In this document: piece by piece, positions 60,344 to 64,000 of the stretch
Position numbering within the stretch: the stretch's first letter is position 1
Layout: each line of letters opens with the position of its first letter
From: Candidatus Streptomyces philanthi
GTDB taxonomy: Bacteria > Actinomycetota > Actinomycetes > Streptomycetales > Streptomycetaceae
NCBI GenBank assembly: GCA_018114805.1
Contig: CP073042.1
Span: 2,046,001 to 2,110,000, forward strand
Length of the DNA stretch: 64,000 nucleotides
Reading direction: 5' to 3'
The notes under the pieces: generated by a model
The model's database searches: none
Told to the model about the DNA's origin: nothing
The model's input: only the letters and a program-made list of their open reading frames with translations
Position numbers and translations under genes: made by a program

Positions 60344-60380
60344 CGCCGCGCGGCTAAGCTTCCCGCTTGGCCGCGCGGCG
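60344..60380 (-). terminator. Hairpin after the PhoH-family gene
   Basis: CGCCGCGCGGC (60344-60354) pairs perfectly with GCCGCGCGGCG (60370-60380), and an inner AAGC/GCTT extends the stem. It lies 20 bases past the stop at 60400. Confidence 0.85.
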
Positions 60381-60399
60381 CCCTGGTGGACGAGTCGGA

Positions 60400-61707
60400 C
60401 TAAACCCGCCCCTCCTCCAGCATCTCGGTCACCAGGGCGGCGATGGGTGAGCGCTCCGAGCGGGTGAGCGTGACGTGCGCGAAGAGCGGATGGCCCTTCA
60501 ACTTCTCGACCACCGCGACCACCCCGTCGTAACGACCGACCCGAAGGTTGTCGCGTTGCGCCACGTCATGGGTGAGGACGACACGCGAATTGGCCCCGAT
60601 GCGGGACAAAACAGTCAGCAGAACGTTCCGTTCGAGATGACTGCGCCTCATCCACGATGACGAACGCATCGTGCAGCGAGCGGCCTCTGATGTGCGTGAG
60701 GGGCAGCACCTCCAGCATGCCGCGGCCCACGATCTCCTCGATGACCTCCGCCGACGTGACCGCCGACAGGGTGTCGAAGACCGCCTGCGCCCAAGGGCTC
60801 ATCTTCTCGGCCTCGTTGCCCGGCAGGTAGCCGAGTTCCTGGCCCCCACCGCGTACAGCGGGCGGAAGATCATCACCTTGCGGTGCTGACGCCGCTCCAG
60901 GACGGCCTCCAGCCCGGCGCACAGCGCCAGCGCCGACTTGCCCGTACCGGCCCGGCCGCCCATCCAGACGATGCCGACCTCCGGGTCGAGCGCGATGCGC
61001 TGCTCGGCGCTGCGCCCGTGGATGCCGAACGCCTCCCGGTCGCCGCGCACCAGCCGTACGTCACCGTCCGCGGTGACCCGGCCGAGCGCCTTGCCGCGCG
61101 CCGACTGGAGGACCAGTCCGGTGTGCACGGGCAACTCCGCCGCCTCAGGCAGGTGGGCGGTCTCGGCGGCGAACAACTGGTCCACCTACTCCGGCTCCAC
61201 GGTCAGCTTGGCCATGCCGGTCCAACCCGAGTCCGTGATGGCCAACTCCGCCCGGTACTCCTCCGCGAGCAGGCCCACCGACGACGCCTTGATGCGCAGC
61301 GGCAGGTCCTTGGAGACGACGGTAACGTCGTACCCCTCGGCCCGGAGGTTCCTGACGACGGCCAGGATGCGGGAATCGTTGTCCCCCAGGCGGAATCCCG
61401 CCGGCAGGATGGCCGGGTCGGAGTGGTTGAGCTCGACGCGCAGCGTGCCGCCGAGGTCGCCGATCCGGATCGGGGCGTCGAGCCGGCCGAACCGGATGCG
61501 GTACTCGTCCAGCAGGCGCAGCGCCTGCCGGGCGAAGTACCCCAACTCGGGGTGGGCCCGCTTGGCCTCAAGCTCCGTGACCACGACGACGGGCAGCACG
61601 ACTTCGTGCTCGTCGAAGCGGGCCATGGCGCCTGGGTCGGCCAACAGGACGCTGGTGTCGAGGACATAGGTGCGCCGGTCGTGCTCGCGGCGTTTCTTGC
61701 TGCTCAC
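60400..61707 (-). pseudogene. PIN domain-PhoH ATPase fusion, three lesions
   Basis: The actinobacterial PhoH2-type layout: N-terminal PIN domain from GTG 61707 ([43 protein letters not shown] with the acidic RNase residues), then TAG in frame at 61186-61188 after KLTVEPE. The PhoH ATPase follows (Walker [25 protein letters not shown]), a frame change near 60865 into [20 protein letters not shown], Walker B FVIVDEAQ, and another frame change near 60645 into [14 protein letters not shown] to the stop at 60400. PhoH2 proteins are RNA helicase-RNases. The PIN half is complete and could still be expressed alone. Confidence 0.9.
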
Positions 61708-62096
61708 CACGGGTGGACGAACCCCCTCGGGAGAGGTTGGGGTGCGACGGCGTCGCGGGAGTGGGGAGTCCCCGCCAGTGGCGGGACACACGGGCCCCGC
61801 CCGGCGGCGGGGGACGGGCCGGGCTCGGGCCCCGCGGGGGCCGTGCGCCGGCCTTCCGCGAGTGCCGTCCACGAAGTGGTGGCGAAGCCAGGGGCTGCGC
61901 CATCCGTTCGGCACGGGCGTCCTGGGTGCAAGGGCCCTCCCGGGCGGGCGGCACCCATGCCGCCCGCTGGCATTCCGACACCCCAGGGGTGGGGTGCCGA
62001 CGTGAGAGGAACATTCCCGCCAAGTGCGCGGCCCATGCCCGGGCATATGACAACGTCGGTGATTCGTCGTCTGCCGTTCCCTGGCGCTACCTGACG
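61708..62096. other. Gap between uppS and the PhoH-family gene
   Basis: 389 bases on the minus-strand transcript between uppS and phoH. GC-rich, with several short self-complementary stretches; no gene or convincing terminator recognised. Confidence 0.45.
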
Positions 62097-62858
62097 TTAA
62101 CCGCCGTAACGCCGGTGGCGTGCCGCGTAGTCACGCAGCGCGCGCAGGAAGTCCACTTTGCGGAACGCGGGCCAGAAGACCTCGCAGAAGTAGTACTCGG
62201 AGTGCGCGCTCTGCCAGAGCATGAAGCCGGACAGGCGCTGTTCGCCGCTGGTGCGGATGACCAGGTCGGGGTCGGGCTGGCCGCGGGTGTAGAGGTGTTC
62301 GGCGATCATCTCGATGTCGACGACCTCGGCCAGTTCCTCGAACGTGGTGCCCCGGCTGGCGTGGTCCAGGAGCAGCGAGCGCACCGCGTCCGCGATCTCC
62401 TGCCGGCCGCCGTAGCCGACGGCGACGTTGACGATTATTCCGTTCACGTGCCGGGTGGCCTCCTCGGCCTCCTTCAGCACGGTCTGCGTCTGCGCGGGCA
62501 GCAGGTCGAGGGTGCCCACGTGGTGTACCCGCCAGCGGCCGTCGGCGGCCAGGTCGCGCACGGCGCCCTCGATGATGCGCAGCAGGGGCTGGAGTTGGTC
62601 GTCGGGGCGGTTGAGGTTGTCCGTGGACAGCAGCCACAGCGTGACGACCTTGACGTCCGTCTCGGTGCACCAGCCGAGGAGTTCGCGGATCTTGTTGGCG
62701 CCGGCGATGTGTCCCTCGGCCGTGGTGCCCCCGGCGGCGCGCGCCCAGCGTCGGTTCCCGTCGAGGATGACGCCGATGTGCTTGGGCACCTGGTCGTGAT
62801 CGAGGCGCCATTCCACCCGGCGTGCGTAAAGCCCGTACACCAGGTCGCGCAGCTTCAC
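62097..62858 (-). CDS. uppS: cis-Prenyl diphosphate synthase (isoprenyl transferase, UppS family)
   Basis: 253 residues. The catalytic Asp and FPP-binding loop are in [12 protein letters not shown] (about 29-40). [21 protein letters not shown] sequence follows ([13 protein letters not shown]), then [25 protein letters not shown] and the end [19 protein letters not shown]. It condenses IPP onto allylic diphosphates, giving the lipid carrier for cell-wall synthesis, and so links the ispG/ispH pathway to the PBP. Divergent from the aldo/keto reductase gene. Intact. Confidence 0.95.
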   Translation of the reverse strand: MKLRDLVYGLYARRVEWRLDHDQVPKHIGVILDGNRRWARAAGGTTAEGHIAGANKIRELLGWCTETDVKVVTLWLLSTDNLNRPDDQLQPLLRIIEGAVRDLAADGRWRVHHVGTLDLLPAQTQTVLKEAEEATRHVNGIIVNVAVGYGGRQEIADAVRSLLLDHASRGTTFEELAEVVDIEMIAEHLYTRGQPDPDLVIRTSGEQRLSGFMLWQSAHSEYYFCEVFWPAFRKVDFLRALRDYAARHRRYGG

Positions 62859-63061
62859 GTTCTCCAGCCCTCCATGCCGCGGCGCCTTCGTCTTCGTCCG
62901 GGTTCGTCCGTGGCGGTTCGTCCGTGGCGCCGCTCCAAGAACGACACCCTACTGCCGGGGCGGGGGTTCGGCGAAGCTGGGCCGGTCACGTGCGTATAGC
63001 GTCGGCCACGACAGACCCCGGAACCGGGAAGCAACCACGCGAAGCGGAAGCAGGAACCCCC

Positions 63062-64000
63062 GTGAACGACAACTCCCCCTACCGTGCCGCCGACGACCGC
63101 TACGACTCGATGGAGTACCGGCGCACTGGACACAGTGGCCTGAAGCTGCCCGCGATCTCCCTCGGTCTGTGGCACAACTTCGGTGACGACCGCAGCCTGG
63201 AGTCCCAGCGCGCCATCCTGCGCCGCACGTTCGACCTCGGCATCACCCACTTCGACCTGGCCAACAACTACGGCCCGCCGCCCGGCTCGGCCGAGCTGAA
63301 CTTCGGCAGGCTGCTGGCCCGGGACTTCCGCCCGTACCGGGACGAGCTGGTCCTGTCCACCAAGGCGGGCTACCTGATGCACCCGGGCCCGTACCCCGTA
63401 CGGAGAGTGGGACTCGCGCAAGTACCTGCTGTCGTCGCTGGACGCCTCGCTGCGCCGGATGGGCGTGGAGTACGTCGACATCTTCTGCTCCCACCGCTTC
63501 GATCCGGACACACCGCTCGCGGAGACGATGGGGGCGCTGGCCTCCGCCGTACAGCAGGGCAAGGCGCTGTACGTGGGCGTGTCCTCGTACAACGCGGAGC
63601 AGACCGCGGAGGCCGCGCGGCTGCTGCGGGAGATGGGGGTGCCGGCCCTGATCCACCAGCCCTCGTACTCGATGATCAACCGCTGGACCGAGGATGACGC
63701 GCTCCTCGACACGCTAGAGGCGGAGGGCATGGGCTGCATCGCCTTCGCGCCGCTGGCCCAGGGCCTGCTCACCGACAAGTACCTGAGCTGCATCCCGGAG
63801 GGCTCGCGGGCCTCGCAGGGCAAGTCGCTCGACCCGGAGCTGCTGACCGACGAGGTGGTGCGGCGGCTGCGCGGCATGAACGAGATCGCCGCGCGGCGTG
63901 GCCAGTCGCTGGCCCAGCTCGCGCTGGGCTGGGTGCTGCGCGACCCGCGGATGACGTCGGCGCTGATCGGCGCGTCGAGCGTGCGCCAGTTGGAGGCGAA
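63062..64000 (+). pseudogene. Aldo/keto reductase (YghZ-type), 7-bp duplication, truncated by window end
   Basis: GTG 63062 starts a YghZ/Gpr-like aldo-keto reductase: MEYRRTGHSGLKLPAISLGLW, FDLGITHFDLANNYGPPPGSAE (Asp and Tyr catalytic residues) and LVLSTKAGYLMHPGPY. The family continues GPYGEWDSRKY, but here CCCGTAC is duplicated (63388-63401), shifting the frame. Deleting one copy restores GPYGEWDSRKYLLSSLDASL exactly, with FCSHRFDPDTPLAETM and FAPLAQGLLTDKYL further on, running to the window end. Probably reduces L-glyceraldehyde 3-phosphate or small aldehydes with NADPH. Confidence 0.9.
63388..63401 (+). repeat. 7-bp tandem duplication CCCGTAC
   Basis: CCCGTAC occurs at 63388-63394 and again at 63395-63401. 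Removing one copy restores the aldo/keto reductase frame and a conserved motif. Confidence 0.95.

Overview
The window is very GC-rich actinobacterial chromosome, almost certainly Streptomyces. It carries a WhiB regulator with four cysteines, a SpoIIE/GAF/HATPase phosphatase, a class A PBP with a Pro/Thr-rich tail, actinobacterial OxyR-AhpC-AhpD, a polyphosphate-glucokinase-type ROK kinase, and the order ychF / DUF6542 / ppgK / ispH / APC permease / xseA / xseB / nitroreductase / DUF4245 / glpX / whiB / DUF1707 / fumarase I / fumC that is familiar from the Streptomyces core. GTG starts and ATGA or GTGA overlaps are common.

Layout. 1-6.9 kb: the ispG 3' end, an AhpD-fold protein without its cysteines, a small exported protein whose ribosome-binding site lies in a perfect 32-bp palindrome, a broken ECF42 sigma/DGPF pair, and a MarR gene beside a ruined MFS gene. 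7.0-15.6 kb: a compact six-gene minus-strand cluster of class II DAHP synthase, Sfp-type phosphopantetheinyl transferase, fused anthranilate synthase TrpE(G), two adenylate-forming ligases and a free acyl carrier protein. It reads as a small anthranilate-derived natural-product locus with no visible condensing or tailoring enzyme. 16.9-25.9 kb: an accessory zone dominated by broken genes (M1 peptidase, GlxA/AraC regulator, imine-reductase-like protein, lincosamide nucleotidyltransferase-like protein, MFS, Uma2, PIN toxin) with an intact TetR regulator and an intact antitoxin. 26-43 kb: the conserved core block listed above, nearly all intact except ppgK, the APC permease and a scrambled DUF402 protein. 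43-64 kb: methyltransferase behind a MerR-type promoter, SpoIIE phosphatase, PBP, SPFH protein coupled to a small basic protein, a PadR-ABC operon (ABC genes broken), Uma2, oxyR-ahpCD, AI-2E-family permease, a secreted lytic-transglycosylase-like protein, a broken PhoH/PIN ATPase, uppS, and an aldo/keto reductase interrupted by a 7-bp duplication.

The most striking global property is that about 20 of roughly 58 genes carry frameshifts, duplications or in-frame stops, while central-metabolism, isoprenoid, redox-defence and cell-wall genes are clean. Several stops sit where a family-conserved Trp is expected. This is uneven enough to suggest real gene decay, although many lesions are +/-1 changes in G/C runs and sequencing error cannot be excluded from sequence alone. 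All functional calls rest on recognition of motifs and family architecture by eye; no database search was run.
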